Assembly (NCBI RefSeq): GCF_010726765.1
Contig: NZ_AP022601.1
Location: forward strand, 3,472,001-3,536,000
Origin: Mycobacterium gallinarum
GTDB taxonomy: Bacteria; Actinomycetota; Actinomycetes; Mycobacteriales; Mycobacteriaceae
Direction: 5' to 3'
DNA: 64,000 nt
Position numbers and translations under genes: made by a program. The notes beneath the pieces were generated by a model that was not told the DNA's origin, searched no databases, and saw nothing but the letters and a program-made list of their open reading frames with translations. This document shows, piece after piece, positions 36,056-44,393 of this stretch. Within the stretch, counting starts at the first letter, position 1. Every line of letters begins with the position of its first letter.

Positions 36056-37576
36056 TCAGGCGGCGTTGGGTTCTGGGCCGCCGGGTTCGTGTGGGTTGAG
36101 GATCGGTTCGTAATCGGGTGGTCCGATGAGCCATTCATCGTCGAACGGCGGGTTTTCGAATGGTGGGACATCGTCTGAGGGTGTGTCATCGGCCCGTATT
36201 GCCGGTTCCTTGAATGGTTCGTCGCTGGGTGGGCGCAGCCGTTCGGGGCGGTGGTAGTCGTTGACGCGGGCTTGGCCGGTGTCCAAGTGCGCGGGCGGGA
36301 TCCATTGCACCTCGTGGTCCTCGTTCATCTGGGTGGTCCACCCGCCCGCGCCGACCATCCGGTTATCCGGCCCGCACGCCAACCCGAGCTCATCGACATT
36401 GGTCAACCCGTCATCGGCCCAATCCTTGGCCGCGTGATGAACCTGGCTGCCATACGCCGGGACGGTGCACCCCGGTTTCGTGCACCCCCCGTCGCGGGCG
36501 ATCAGCATCAGCCGCTGCGCCGGGGACGCCACCCGCCGAGCCCGAAACAGATCCAACGCCGAACCAGTCGCCTCGTCGAACACCGCCAGAAACTGATTCG
36601 CGTGCGCGGCCATGCGGATCACATCGCCGATCGGCACCACCGTGCCGCCGCCGCTGACGCCGACCCCGGCGCGGCTCTCCAAGTCCTGCAGGGTGGTGCG
36701 GATGATGATCGAGGTCGGCAACCCGTTGTGCTGTCCCAGCACCCCGCTGGCCAGCACGCTGCGCCCGACCGCCAGCAGCGCGTCGTGCTGACGCTGTGCA
36801 AGCGTCCGATGATCGTTGTCGATCTGGGCTTGGCTCGCAGTGCCCGAGATGCAGGGGCTCTCATCATCGGGATTGCACATTCCCGGCGCGGCCCACTTGG
36901 CGTGGATCGCCTCCAGCGTGGCCGCCAACTCCGGGGTGAGATTGCCTTTCAACGGGGTCATCTTGTCCGAACCCTGCGGCCCCTTTGACACGCCGCGGCG
37001 GCGTGCGCGTTCGGCATCGTCGGGTTCGGGGCCGTCCTGGTCCAGCAGGAACAGGGTGCGCTCGGCCTGATCCCTGAGTTCCTTGGGTCCCAATCCGACC
37101 GCGTGGCCGACCAGATCGACTTCGATCTGCGCGCGGGTCAGGGTGTCGATCGCAGGCGGGATGCGGTCCATCGCCTTCCGCAGCACCTCGACATGCTCGC
37201 CGTTGATCATTCCGCGCGCCTGCGCGAGCGCAACACACGGCAGCACCGGATCCAGCGGCTCTCCGGTCAACGCGCGGCGCGGTCCCAACAGCGCCGCCTC
37301 ATCGAGGCGACGCCCCGCCTCCGACGTCGAGAGGCGCCATCGCGTCGCCAACACCTGACGCCAGGACTTGGCGCCCATCTCCTTGGCCGTCGCCTCGATC
37401 TGCAAGCGGGCCAACATCCGGTGGGCCTGGGTCGGCAACTGACACGACAGCGTTTCCAGTTCATCAAGAGCAGCAACCAGTTCGGACTTGGTCAGCACGT
37501 CGATGGGCAGCGCGGCCACATGATCGTGCGCGGCACGCAGGGCGGCGATCGCTTCCCGCACCGCCTCCGCACTCAT
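36056..37576 (-). CDS. HNH nuclease-like DUF222 protein, 13E12 repeat family
   Basis: The 506-residue protein has an N-terminal DUF222 domain and a C-terminal HNH domain (DGGCTKPGCTVPAYGSQVHHAAKDW...DELGLACGPDNRM). This is the REP13E12 family, members of which occur in several copies in mycobacteria, act as phage attachment targets and are induced by DNA damage. The promoter here contains a perfect LexA box that embeds the -10 hexamer TATGTT, 6 nt before ATG 37576. The C-terminal tail is Pro/Asp/Glu-rich. Nuclease activity is not proven for the family. Confidence 0.87.
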   Translation of the reverse strand: MSAEAVREAIAALRAAHDHVAALPIDVLTKSELVAALDELETLSCQLPTQAHRMLARLQIEATAKEMGAKSWRQVLATRWRLSTSEAGRRLDEAALLGPRRALTGEPLDPVLPCVALAQARGMINGEHVEVLRKAMDRIPPAIDTLTRAQIEVDLVGHAVGLGPKELRDQAERTLFLLDQDGPEPDDAERARRRGVSKGPQGSDKMTPLKGNLTPELAATLEAIHAKWAAPGMCNPDDESPCISGTASQAQIDNDHRTLAQRQHDALLAVGRSVLASGVLGQHNGLPTSIIIRTTLQDLESRAGVGVSGGGTVVPIGDVIRMAAHANQFLAVFDEATGSALDLFRARRVASPAQRLMLIARDGGCTKPGCTVPAYGSQVHHAAKDWADDGLTNVDELGLACGPDNRMVGAGGWTTQMNEDHEVQWIPPAHLDTGQARVNDYHRPERLRPPSDEPFKEPAIRADDTPSDDVPPFENPPFDDEWLIGPPDYEPILNPHEPGGPEPNAA

Positions 37577-37579
37577 GAC

Positions 37580-37595
37580 TCGAACATACGTTCGA
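37580..37595 (-). promoter_or_regulatory. Perfect SOS (LexA) box overlapping a leaderless -10
   Basis: TCGAAC-N4-GTTCGA is the consensus mycobacterial LexA site. On the minus strand its centre and right arm contain TATGTT (37588-37583), which is followed by 6 nt and then ATG 37576. LexA binding would cover the -10. Confidence 0.9.
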
Positions 37596-37667
37596 ACTCT
37601 AAGGAAACTCTAGAAGAAATCCGAAGAGACCTCTAAGAACCTAAAGCGTTGTCGTGCAGTCGAATTC

Positions 37668-37706
37668 GAGCGACATTGTCGCTCGAATGTCGCTCGATTG
37701 TCGCTC
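37668..37706. repeat. 11-bp-spaced TGTCGCTC iterons with an inverted copy
   Basis: TGTCGCTC occurs at 37677-37684, 37688-37695 and 37699-37706, exactly 11 bp apart, and the inverse GAGCGACA is at 37668-37675. The array abuts the stop codon of the DUF4032 gene (37705-37707) and lies about 75 bp upstream of the LexA box. The helical spacing suggests protein binding; the inverted pair can also form an 8-bp stem. Confidence 0.8.
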
Positions 37707-38964
37707 AGTCGTCGTCCATCGCCAGCACCTCGAACGGCTCCGTCGGCGTCTCGGCGACAGCCACCTTCGCCGCCGAGTCAGTGGGGATCACGTCCCCGTG
37801 CAGCGCGGCGAGCGCCGCGTTCGTACCCACATCGTGACCCGCCCGCTCGCTCAGCAGCCAGCGGACTTCGAGCAGATCGCAGTACGCCTGGATCGGGGTG
37901 CCCTTGTTGCCGACGACGTCGTGGGCCAGCCTCTCGTACGGGGTCAACACTTCGATCACCCACAACCTCGCCGCGGTGCGCTCGTCGACGTCGTGGCCCG
38001 CCTCTCGGCACAACTGCGCCTGATACGCGAGCAGATCGCCAAGCAAGATCTGGGCCTGACCCTCGCCCACATCGAGTCCCGCGAGCTCCTGCAGACGCTG
38101 CGCGTGGTAGCGCCGATCACCCACGGCGACACGGAGTTTGAGCTTGCCCGCCTCGATCGGCTGCAGCGACACTTCGTCGACCGCGAAGCCGAGGTCGTTC
38201 AGTTTCCGCACCGTCCCCTCGACGCGGTAACGATCGGTGAACCCGAAGACGGGCTCGGCGTGCAACGCGTCCCACAGCATGTCGTAGCGAGCCCTGGTGT
38301 CCTGAACCTCGGAGATCAGCACGTCCTCCAGTGCCGTCTGTCCAAGCCGCTCGGCCAGGTCGACCATTCCCATCGCGACGTTCTCGACCATGATGTCGAG
38401 GTCGTGCTCGCGTTGCCCCCGACTCAAACTCGGGTGTACTTCCGAGGTTTCCGCGTCGACCAGCCACGCCTGCAGCAGCTGACCGTCGCGGGAGAACAAT
38501 GTGTTCGCCAGCGAGCAGTCACCCCAGAACACACCGTGCCGGTGCAGTTCCACCAGAAGGCCGGCCATTCCGTCCAGCAGCCGCGCACGGTGTTTCGGTT
38601 GGTCCGGCGGCAGCCGCATGAACAGCCGGCGATATTGCCAAGACCCTTCGAGGTAGCGGGTGACCAGGATCGCGGTGTCGAATTCGGGCTGCACCACCAC
38701 ACCGGCGGGACGCACCGCGGGCAGGCCCATCTCCTCGAGCCGCCGCAGGACGTCGTACTCCTTGGCCGCGATCCGCGGCGGCATGTCCTTGACCGCCCAC
38801 AGCGCACCATCGGCGTCGACGAACTTCACCAGGTGACGGCTGGGCCCCACCGCGATGTCGCGCAACGGGACGTCGGGAACCGTCCAGTCGTGGAGTGGCC
38901 GGTCCCACGGGAGCCCCAGCAGACCGGGAGTCGGTGTCCGGAGCCGGAAGTCCGGCGCTGGCAT
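37705..38964 (-). CDS. DUF4032 kinase-like protein
   Basis: The 419-residue protein has a kinase-like N-terminal half: WAVKDMPPRIAAKEYDVLRRLEEMG (Lys/Glu), LVTRYLEGSWQYR, ELHRHGVFWGDCSLANTLF (catalytic-loop-like Asp/Asn) and AWLVDAETSE (DFG-like Asp). The C-terminal half is the DUF4032 domain. The fold resembles LPS/small-molecule kinases; substrate is unknown. It starts 2 nt... in effect directly after the ABC ATPase gene stop (gap of one base), so it is the last gene of the transporter operon and may serve it. Confidence 0.8.
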   Translation of the reverse strand: MPAPDFRLRTPTPGLLGLPWDRPLHDWTVPDVPLRDIAVGPSRHLVKFVDADGALWAVKDMPPRIAAKEYDVLRRLEEMGLPAVRPAGVVVQPEFDTAILVTRYLEGSWQYRRLFMRLPPDQPKHRARLLDGMAGLLVELHRHGVFWGDCSLANTLFSRDGQLLQAWLVDAETSEVHPSLSRGQREHDLDIMVENVAMGMVDLAERLGQTALEDVLISEVQDTRARYDMLWDALHAEPVFGFTDRYRVEGTVRKLNDLGFAVDEVSLQPIEAGKLKLRVAVGDRRYHAQRLQELAGLDVGEGQAQILLGDLLAYQAQLCREAGHDVDERTAARLWVIEVLTPYERLAHDVVGNKGTPIQAYCDLLEVRWLLSERAGHDVGTNAALAALHGDVIPTDSAAKVAVAETPTEPFEVLAMDDD

Positions 38965-38965
38965 G

Positions 38966-40045
38966 CTAATTCAGGCGCTCACCCGACTCGGGGTGGAACA
39001 GATGCACCGCGCCTTCGGGGTTCTTACGCAGTCGCACCGTGTCGGCCAGTCTGGGCGCGGTGCGTGGGTTGCACCGCGCGACCAGTTCCACCCCCGAACC
39101 TGCGTGCGTGTACACATACGCCTCACTGCCGAGATCCTCGACCAGGTCGACCACGACCTCGACGCCGTCCGACTCGGAGATCTCGAGCTGCTCGGGCCGG
39201 ATACCGAAGGTGACCTCCGACAGGCCCGCGTCGCTCAGCTTGGTCAGATCGTCACGCTCGAGTGCCAGCACCGAATCACCGATCTTGACGCCTTCGGGCG
39301 CGACGGGCAGCGTCACGAGGTTCATCGCGGGCGAACCGATGAAGCCTGCGACGAAGGCGTTCGCCGGCCGGTCATACAGCTCGTTCGGCGAGGCGAACTG
39401 CTGCAGCTTGCCGAACCGCAGTACGGCCACCCGGTCGCCCATCGTCATCGCCTCGACCTGATCGTGCGTGACGTAGACGGTGGTGGTACCCAGACGCCTT
39501 TGCAGCGCGGCGATCTGGGTGCGCGTTTGCACCCGGAGTTTGGCGTCGAGATTCGACAACGGCTCGTCCATGCAAAAGACCTGTGGCTCACGCACGATGG
39601 CGCGGCCCATCGCGACGCGCTGCCGCTGACCGCCGGACAGCTTGGCCGGCTTGCGGTCCAGGAACTCGGTCAGATCCAAGATCTTCGCCGCTTCCTCGAC
39701 CTTCTTGCGACGCTCCTCGGCGGACACGCCGCGCAGCTTCAGCGCGAAACCCATGTTCTCGGCGACGGTCTTGTTCGGATACAGCGCGTAGTTCTGGAAC
39801 ACCATCGCGATGTCGCGGTCCTTGGACGGCACGCCGACCATGTTCTTGCCACCGATCTCGATGTGGCCCTCGTCGATGTCCTCGAGTCCGGCGAGCATGC
39901 GCAGCGCGGTGCTCTTGCCCGAACCCGACGGACCGACCAGCACGACGAACTCGCCGTCGGAGATGTCGAGGTTGAGCGAGTCCACCGCAAGCTTGTCGGA
40001 GCCCGGGTAGATGCACGACGCGTTCTTGTAGGTTATAGAAGCCAT
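38966..40045 (-). CDS. Sugar/polyol ABC transporter ATPase (MsmK/UgpC type)
   Basis: The 359-residue protein has Walker A GPSGSGKST, signature LSGGQRQRVAMGRAI, Walker B VFCMDEPLSNLDAKLR, the H-loop THDQVEAMTMGDR and a C-terminal MalK-like TOBE regulatory domain. It energises the two permeases encoded just upstream. ATG 40045 has AGGAGAAG upstream, so the longer frame to 40087 is rejected. It belongs to the operon SorC-binding protein-permease-permease-ATPase-DUF4032. Confidence 0.94.
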   Translation of the reverse strand: MASITYKNASCIYPGSDKLAVDSLNLDISDGEFVVLVGPSGSGKSTALRMLAGLEDIDEGHIEIGGKNMVGVPSKDRDIAMVFQNYALYPNKTVAENMGFALKLRGVSAEERRKKVEEAAKILDLTEFLDRKPAKLSGGQRQRVAMGRAIVREPQVFCMDEPLSNLDAKLRVQTRTQIAALQRRLGTTTVYVTHDQVEAMTMGDRVAVLRFGKLQQFASPNELYDRPANAFVAGFIGSPAMNLVTLPVAPEGVKIGDSVLALERDDLTKLSDAGLSEVTFGIRPEQLEISESDGVEVVVDLVEDLGSEAYVYTHAGSGVELVARCNPRTAPRLADTVRLRKNPEGAVHLFHPESGERLN

Positions 40046-40073
40046 TGGTCTTCTCCTGGTTTGCTTTTGACGG

Positions 40074-40943
40074 TTACTTGATCGCACCGAACGAAAGTCC
40101 GCGCACTAGCTTGTTCTGGGCGAGCCACCCGCACAGGATCACGGGGAGCGCAGCCATGGTTGCGGCCGCCGACAACACGGCCCAGTACTGACCCTGACCG
40201 GCGATGAAGCCGACCAGATACACCGGCATGGTCTGGGCATTCACCGCGGTCAGGTTCACTGCGAAGAAGAACTCGTTCCAGGCGAAGATCACGCAAATCA
40301 GCGCCGTGGCGGCGATGCCTGGTGAGACGAGCGGCAAGATGACCTCGCGCACCGACCGCCATAGGCTTGCGCCGTCCAGGCTGGCTGCCTCGAGCAGTTC
40401 ACCGGGTACCTCCAGGAAGAACGACCTCATCATCCACACCGCGATCGGCAGGTTCATCGCGGTGTAGAGAATGACCAATGCCCAGATGTTGTCCAGCAGG
40501 CCGATATTGGACACGATCACGTATAGCGGCAGGATCACTGCGACGATCGGCAGCATCTTGGTGCTCATGAAGAAGAACAGTGCGTCCTGCGTCCTTTTCA
40601 CCGGTCGCAGCGACAGCGCGAACGCGGCCGGGACACCGAGTAGCAATACCAACAGCGTCGAGATCCCGGTGGCGAACAGCGAGTTCAGAAATGCCGGGCC
40701 GATACCCTGTTCGAAGACCTCCTTGAATTGATCCAGCGTAGGGGTGAAGAAAAGCTTCGGCGGACTCGTCGCCGCATCGGCCTCGGATTTGAAGGCGGTC
40801 AACACCATCCAGAACACCGGGAAGAAGAAGCCGAGTCCAACAATCCATGCCAAAACACCCCATGGGCTGAACTTCCGGGACTTCTTCTTTGACGATGCCG
40901 AAGTCGCGGTGGCCGTGTCCTTCTCAATTGTCGTCGTCATCAT
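40074..40943 (-). CDS. ABC transporter permease, MalG type
   Basis: The 289-residue protein has six membrane helices and the EAA loop EAASLDGASLWRSVREVILPL that contacts the ATPase. A cytosolic Lys/Ser-rich start (SSKKKSRKFSPWG) precedes helix 1. Its start overlaps the MalF-type permease stop by 4 nt, so translation is coupled. Confidence 0.93.
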   Translation of the reverse strand: MMTTTIEKDTATATSASSKKKSRKFSPWGVLAWIVGLGFFFPVFWMVLTAFKSEADAATSPPKLFFTPTLDQFKEVFEQGIGPAFLNSLFATGISTLLVLLLGVPAAFALSLRPVKRTQDALFFFMSTKMLPIVAVILPLYVIVSNIGLLDNIWALVILYTAMNLPIAVWMMRSFFLEVPGELLEAASLDGASLWRSVREVILPLVSPGIAATALICVIFAWNEFFFAVNLTAVNAQTMPVYLVGFIAGQGQYWAVLSAAATMAALPVILCGWLAQNKLVRGLSFGAIK

Positions 40944-41917
40944 GCGGCCTCTTCCTTGCCGGTGAACGATTTGAAGATCAGTCGAAGCGCGAAGTTCGCG
41001 ATGATGATCGTGAAGATCACTACCACCACACCCATCGCCGCGGCCTCACCCATGTCGAAGCCGAGGAACGCGCGCTGATAGATGTAGAAGGGCAGGTTCG
41101 CACTGGCGATACCCGGACCACCCTGAGTCAACATGTAGATGGTGTCGAAGGTGTTTACCAGATAGATCGCGCCGAGCACCACGCCCAACTCGATGAAGCG
41201 TCGAAGGTGGGACAGCGTCAACTCGCGGAAGAGTTGAAACGCGCCCGCACCGTCGACTCGACCGGCCTCCAGGATGTCGCGAGGCATCGACTGGAGGCCG
41301 GCGAGGATCAACAGCATCATGAACGGCGTCCACTGCCAGATCAGGACAACCATCACCATGGTGAGGGGGAACTGGCCTATCCAGTCGACCGGGCCTATGC
41401 CCACCAGCGACAGCACCCAGTTCAGGATGCCGTTCGTTGCGTCGAGGATGGTGGTCTTCCAGATCAATGCTGCCGCAACGGGTGTGACGAGAAACGGCGT
41501 AATCAAAAGGGTTCGGACCACACCGCGTCCGAGAAATGCCCGGTCCAAGAGCAGCGCGAGTAACAGGCCGAAGAACGCCGAGATCAATACCACCACGACG
41601 ATGAGAATGACGGTATTGAAGGCGACCGACCAGAACTGGCTGTCCTTGGCGACCGCGATGTAGTTCTGCAGGCCGACGAACTGCCGTGAGCCGGGACGCA
41701 CCAGGTTCCACGACAGCGTCGAGTAGTAGAGCGTGAGCAAGAACGGGATCTGCGTGACGGCGATCATGAAGATCAGGGCGGGAAGCAACGGCCCGCGCCG
41801 CCGCCAGCCCTCGGCGCGGCTCACGCCGACGTCTTGGGCCTCCCGAATTTTTCGAACCCTTTCGGCCACGGCCCTTTCGTCGGCCTCGGCCGCGGCATCA
41901 GCGGTAACGGTCATCAC
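40940..41917 (-). CDS. ABC transporter permease, MalF type
   Basis: The 325-residue protein has six helices and the EAA loop EAGRVDGAGAFQLFRELTL. The N-terminal 40 residues are cytosolic and charged. Its start (ATG 41917 or 41914) overlaps the binding-protein stop. It pairs with the MalG-type permease. Confidence 0.93.
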   Translation of the reverse strand: MMTVTADAAAEADERAVAERVRKIREAQDVGVSRAEGWRRRGPLLPALIFMIAVTQIPFLLTLYYSTLSWNLVRPGSRQFVGLQNYIAVAKDSQFWSVAFNTVILIVVVVLISAFFGLLLALLLDRAFLGRGVVRTLLITPFLVTPVAAALIWKTTILDATNGILNWVLSLVGIGPVDWIGQFPLTMVMVVLIWQWTPFMMLLILAGLQSMPRDILEAGRVDGAGAFQLFRELTLSHLRRFIELGVVLGAIYLVNTFDTIYMLTQGGPGIASANLPFYIYQRAFLGFDMGEAAAMGVVVVIFTIIIANFALRLIFKSFTGKEEAA

Positions 41918-43278
41918 TTCTCCTGATATGTGCGGCCGACGACTTCGGCGTATTCCTGTGATTGTGCGAGCGCGTCTTCGACCGACTTCTGTCCGGCGAT
42001 TGCGGCGCTGATCTGCTGGCTCACTCTCGTCCCGAGATCCTGGAACTCGGGGATCCCGACGAACTGCACGCCGGTGTACGGAACAGGTTTCACCGTCGGG
42101 TCGTTCGGCGTCGCGTTCCTGATCGACTGCAACGTCAATGGGCCGTATGCCTTCGAGATCGCCTCGTATTCCGGCAATTCCGTGTAGGTCGACGTCCTGC
42201 TACCCGGTGGCACGCGTGCCCAGCCGAGTTTCTCGCCAACCATTCTCAGGTATTCCTTGCTGGTCATCCATGAGATGAACTTCCACGCGCCGTCGGGGTT
42301 CTTCGCTCCCTTCGGAATTCCCAGCGACCAGGTGTAGAGCCACCCCGAGTTCGGCTTGACAACGATGGGGGCGGGCAGGTAACCGATCTTGCCCTGCAGT
42401 TCCGGATAGGACTTTGGGTCCTCGAGTACCGAAACGGCCGACGTCGCGTCGTACCACATGGCCGTCTGGCCCTGACCGAACAGGTTGGCGCACTCCTGGA
42501 ATCCCGTCGACGACGCTCCGAGTTCGCCCGCGCTGTTGAGTGTGTCGACATAGAAGTTGACAGCTTCCTTCACCTCGGGGCTGTCCAGCCGCGCGTTCCA
42601 CTGCTCGTCGAACCACCGGCCACCGAACGTGTTGATCACGGTGTCCAGTGGTGCCAGCACCTCACCCCAACCCGGCTTGCCGCGCAGGCATATCCCCGCT
42701 CGGTCGTCGGTCTTCAACTTTCTCGCCCAGTCGGCGACCTCTTGCCACTGCGGCTGGTAGTTCGGGTCCTGATTGACCTCGATGCCGGCCTGTTCGAACA
42801 AATCCTTGCGGTACATCAGAAACGACGACTCGCCATAGAACGGCACCGAGTACATGTCGCCCTCATACGACAGCGACTCCCGCAGCGACGGGATGAAGTC
42901 GTCGGGGTCGTATCCCGGCGTGTTCTCGATGTAGTCCGACAGGTTCACCAGCCAGCCGTCGCGCGCCCATTGCGGGGTTTCGAAGTTGCTGATCATGACC
43001 ACGTCGAATTCGCTGCCGCCCATCGCGGCCGACATGGTGATCTTGGCGCGCGCCTGGTTCTCCGACAGCGTGACGAACTTCAGCTTCGTGCCCGGATTCT
43101 TCTTCTCGAAATCCGACGACAGCTGTTGGGCATCCGTCATCTGAGAATTGGACACCAGCGCGATCGTCACCTGGTTGTCGGAGGCGCCGAGGCTGCCCGC
43201 GCCGGAACAGCCGACCGCCGTCAGCGTCAACCCCGCCACGGCGGTCAATGCGGCCCATCGCTTGAGCACTTTCACCAT
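41914..43278 (-). CDS. Polyol/sugar-binding lipoprotein of the ABC transporter
   Basis: The 454-residue extracellular solute-binding protein (family 1) has a lipoprotein signal ending LTAVGC, with lipid-modified Cys24, then the SBP pattern (VTIALVSNSQMTDAQQLSSDF, VVMISNFETPQWARDGWLVNLSDYI, MYSVPFYGESSFLMYRKDLFEQAG, WLYTWSLGIPKGAKNPDGAWKF). It is expected to bind a polyol, given the divergent dehydrogenases. ATG 43278 follows GAAAGGTG and leaves a proper signal peptide; the longer frame to 43374 overlaps the regulator gene and is rejected. Confidence 0.93.
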   Translation of the reverse strand: MVKVLKRWAALTAVAGLTLTAVGCSGAGSLGASDNQVTIALVSNSQMTDAQQLSSDFEKKNPGTKLKFVTLSENQARAKITMSAAMGGSEFDVVMISNFETPQWARDGWLVNLSDYIENTPGYDPDDFIPSLRESLSYEGDMYSVPFYGESSFLMYRKDLFEQAGIEVNQDPNYQPQWQEVADWARKLKTDDRAGICLRGKPGWGEVLAPLDTVINTFGGRWFDEQWNARLDSPEVKEAVNFYVDTLNSAGELGASSTGFQECANLFGQGQTAMWYDATSAVSVLEDPKSYPELQGKIGYLPAPIVVKPNSGWLYTWSLGIPKGAKNPDGAWKFISWMTSKEYLRMVGEKLGWARVPPGSRTSTYTELPEYEAISKAYGPLTLQSIRNATPNDPTVKPVPYTGVQFVGIPEFQDLGTRVSQQISAAIAGQKSVEDALAQSQEYAEVVGRTYQEK

Positions 43279-43297
43279 CACATCACCTTTCGCTGGA

Positions 43298-44320
43298 TCA
43301 TGCCTGGGCCAGTAGCCAACGGGCACAATCGATGTCACAGACCAGTAGCCTGGCCAGATTTCCGCGTAGTGCACCGAGCGTGGCGGGATATTTGGTGACG
43401 CCGCTGGAGATCAGGAGCGTCTTCTGACAGCGGCGGATGTCCTCGAGCGGAACCGAGACCGCGCGCTGCTGCAGTTCGGTGTCCACGGGCGCACCGTCGG
43501 CGTCGAAGAAGCGTCCGCCGATCTCCCCCACCGCGCCCAGCGAGATCAGCTCGTCGAGCATGCGGGTGTCCAGATAACTGCCTTCGAACAGCGTCGTGGA
43601 GGTCGAAACCGCGCCCACGCCGAACACCATGACGTCGGCACGCCTGCCCGCCTCGAGCGTCCGCGAGATCACCGAGTCGCTGCGCATCGAGGCGACGGTA
43701 GAAGGATCAGCATAGAGTGGGGCGGGTAGCCGGATCGCAGTGGCGCGCAACATATCTGCGCAACGGCTGAGGATCAGCTCGGTACCGGTCTGGTAGGCCG
43801 CGGTGGACATCGCGCCGTCCAGCTGCACCACGGCCCGGCAGCTGGCAACGCCGGGCAGCAGCCCGGTGGCCACCGCCACCTGCTCTGGGCCCCAGGTGAA
43901 TCCGAGGACATCCTCCGGCGAGAGCCGGCGCATCAACAGCGCGGCCGCGGCGCGACCCACGCTCGCGTACGCGGCCGGACGTCCGGGCGATCCGACGTCG
44001 ACACCGTGTCCGGCCACCACGGCCTCGGTCAGGCCGAAGCAGCGTTCGAGCTCGCGCTCCTCGTCGGCGTGCAGGTTGTCACGCAGATCCGGCGGTACGA
44101 CGACTTCGATGCGTACCAGGCCTTTGGCCTTCGCCCTGGCCACCAACCGACCTGCGGTCGGGCGTGAGACGCCGAGACGGGCAGCGATCTCGGCCTGCGT
44201 CAGGCCGTCCAGGTAGTACAGCGTCGCCGCCCGCAGCGCGAGCCGAAGGTCCTCGGGCGCCCCGGCACGACTCTGCGCAGCCGGCCTGGCGACCTCGCCG
44301 TTCGACGTCGAAGCGGTCAC
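43298..44320 (-). CDS. SorC-family sugar-responsive transcriptional regulator
   Basis: The 340-residue protein has an N-terminal helix-turn-helix (DGLTQAEIAARLGVSRPTAGRLVARA) and a C-terminal SorC sugar-phosphate-binding domain (VLGFTWGPEQVAVATGL, VMVFGVGAVSTSTTLFEGSYL, AVGEIGGRFFDADGAPV, LLISSGVTKYPATLGAL). It probably controls both divergent polyol operons through the palindrome at 44350-44363. GTG 44320 has AGAGGGG upstream. It is the first gene of the transport operon, 19 nt before the binding protein. Confidence 0.9.
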   Translation of the reverse strand: MTASTSNGEVARPAAQSRAGAPEDLRLALRAATLYYLDGLTQAEIAARLGVSRPTAGRLVARAKAKGLVRIEVVVPPDLRDNLHADEERELERCFGLTEAVVAGHGVDVGSPGRPAAYASVGRAAAALLMRRLSPEDVLGFTWGPEQVAVATGLLPGVASCRAVVQLDGAMSTAAYQTGTELILSRCADMLRATAIRLPAPLYADPSTVASMRSDSVISRTLEAGRRADVMVFGVGAVSTSTTLFEGSYLDTRMLDELISLGAVGEIGGRFFDADGAPVDTELQQRAVSVPLEDIRRCQKTLLISSGVTKYPATLGALRGNLARLLVCDIDCARWLLAQA

Positions 44321-44349
44321 GTGATGCGCCCCTCTTTCCCTCGACCGCG

Positions 44350-44383
44350 TGAGCATTTGCTCAGGGGTGCGAGTAGATGCTCA
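44350..44383. promoter_or_regulatory. Candidate SorC operator: TGAGCA-N2-TGCTCA plus a second half-site
   Basis: TGAGCATTTGCTCA (44350-44363) is a perfect inverted repeat. Another TGCTCA lies at 44378-44383, exactly 20 bp from the first TGCTCA, with a degraded partner GAGTA at 44371. The block sits between the regulator start (44320) and the dehydrogenase start (44394). Confidence 0.7.
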
Positions 44384-44393
44384 TAACGCTAAC

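Noticed and set aside
36056..37576. Insertion sequence or intein because of the HNH domain
   Set aside because: The DUF222 plus HNH layout is the 13E12 family, and no terminal inverted repeats or target duplications are visible.
37668..37706. Short CRISPR-like array
   Set aside because: Units are 8 bp with 3-bp gaps; far too short for repeats and spacers.
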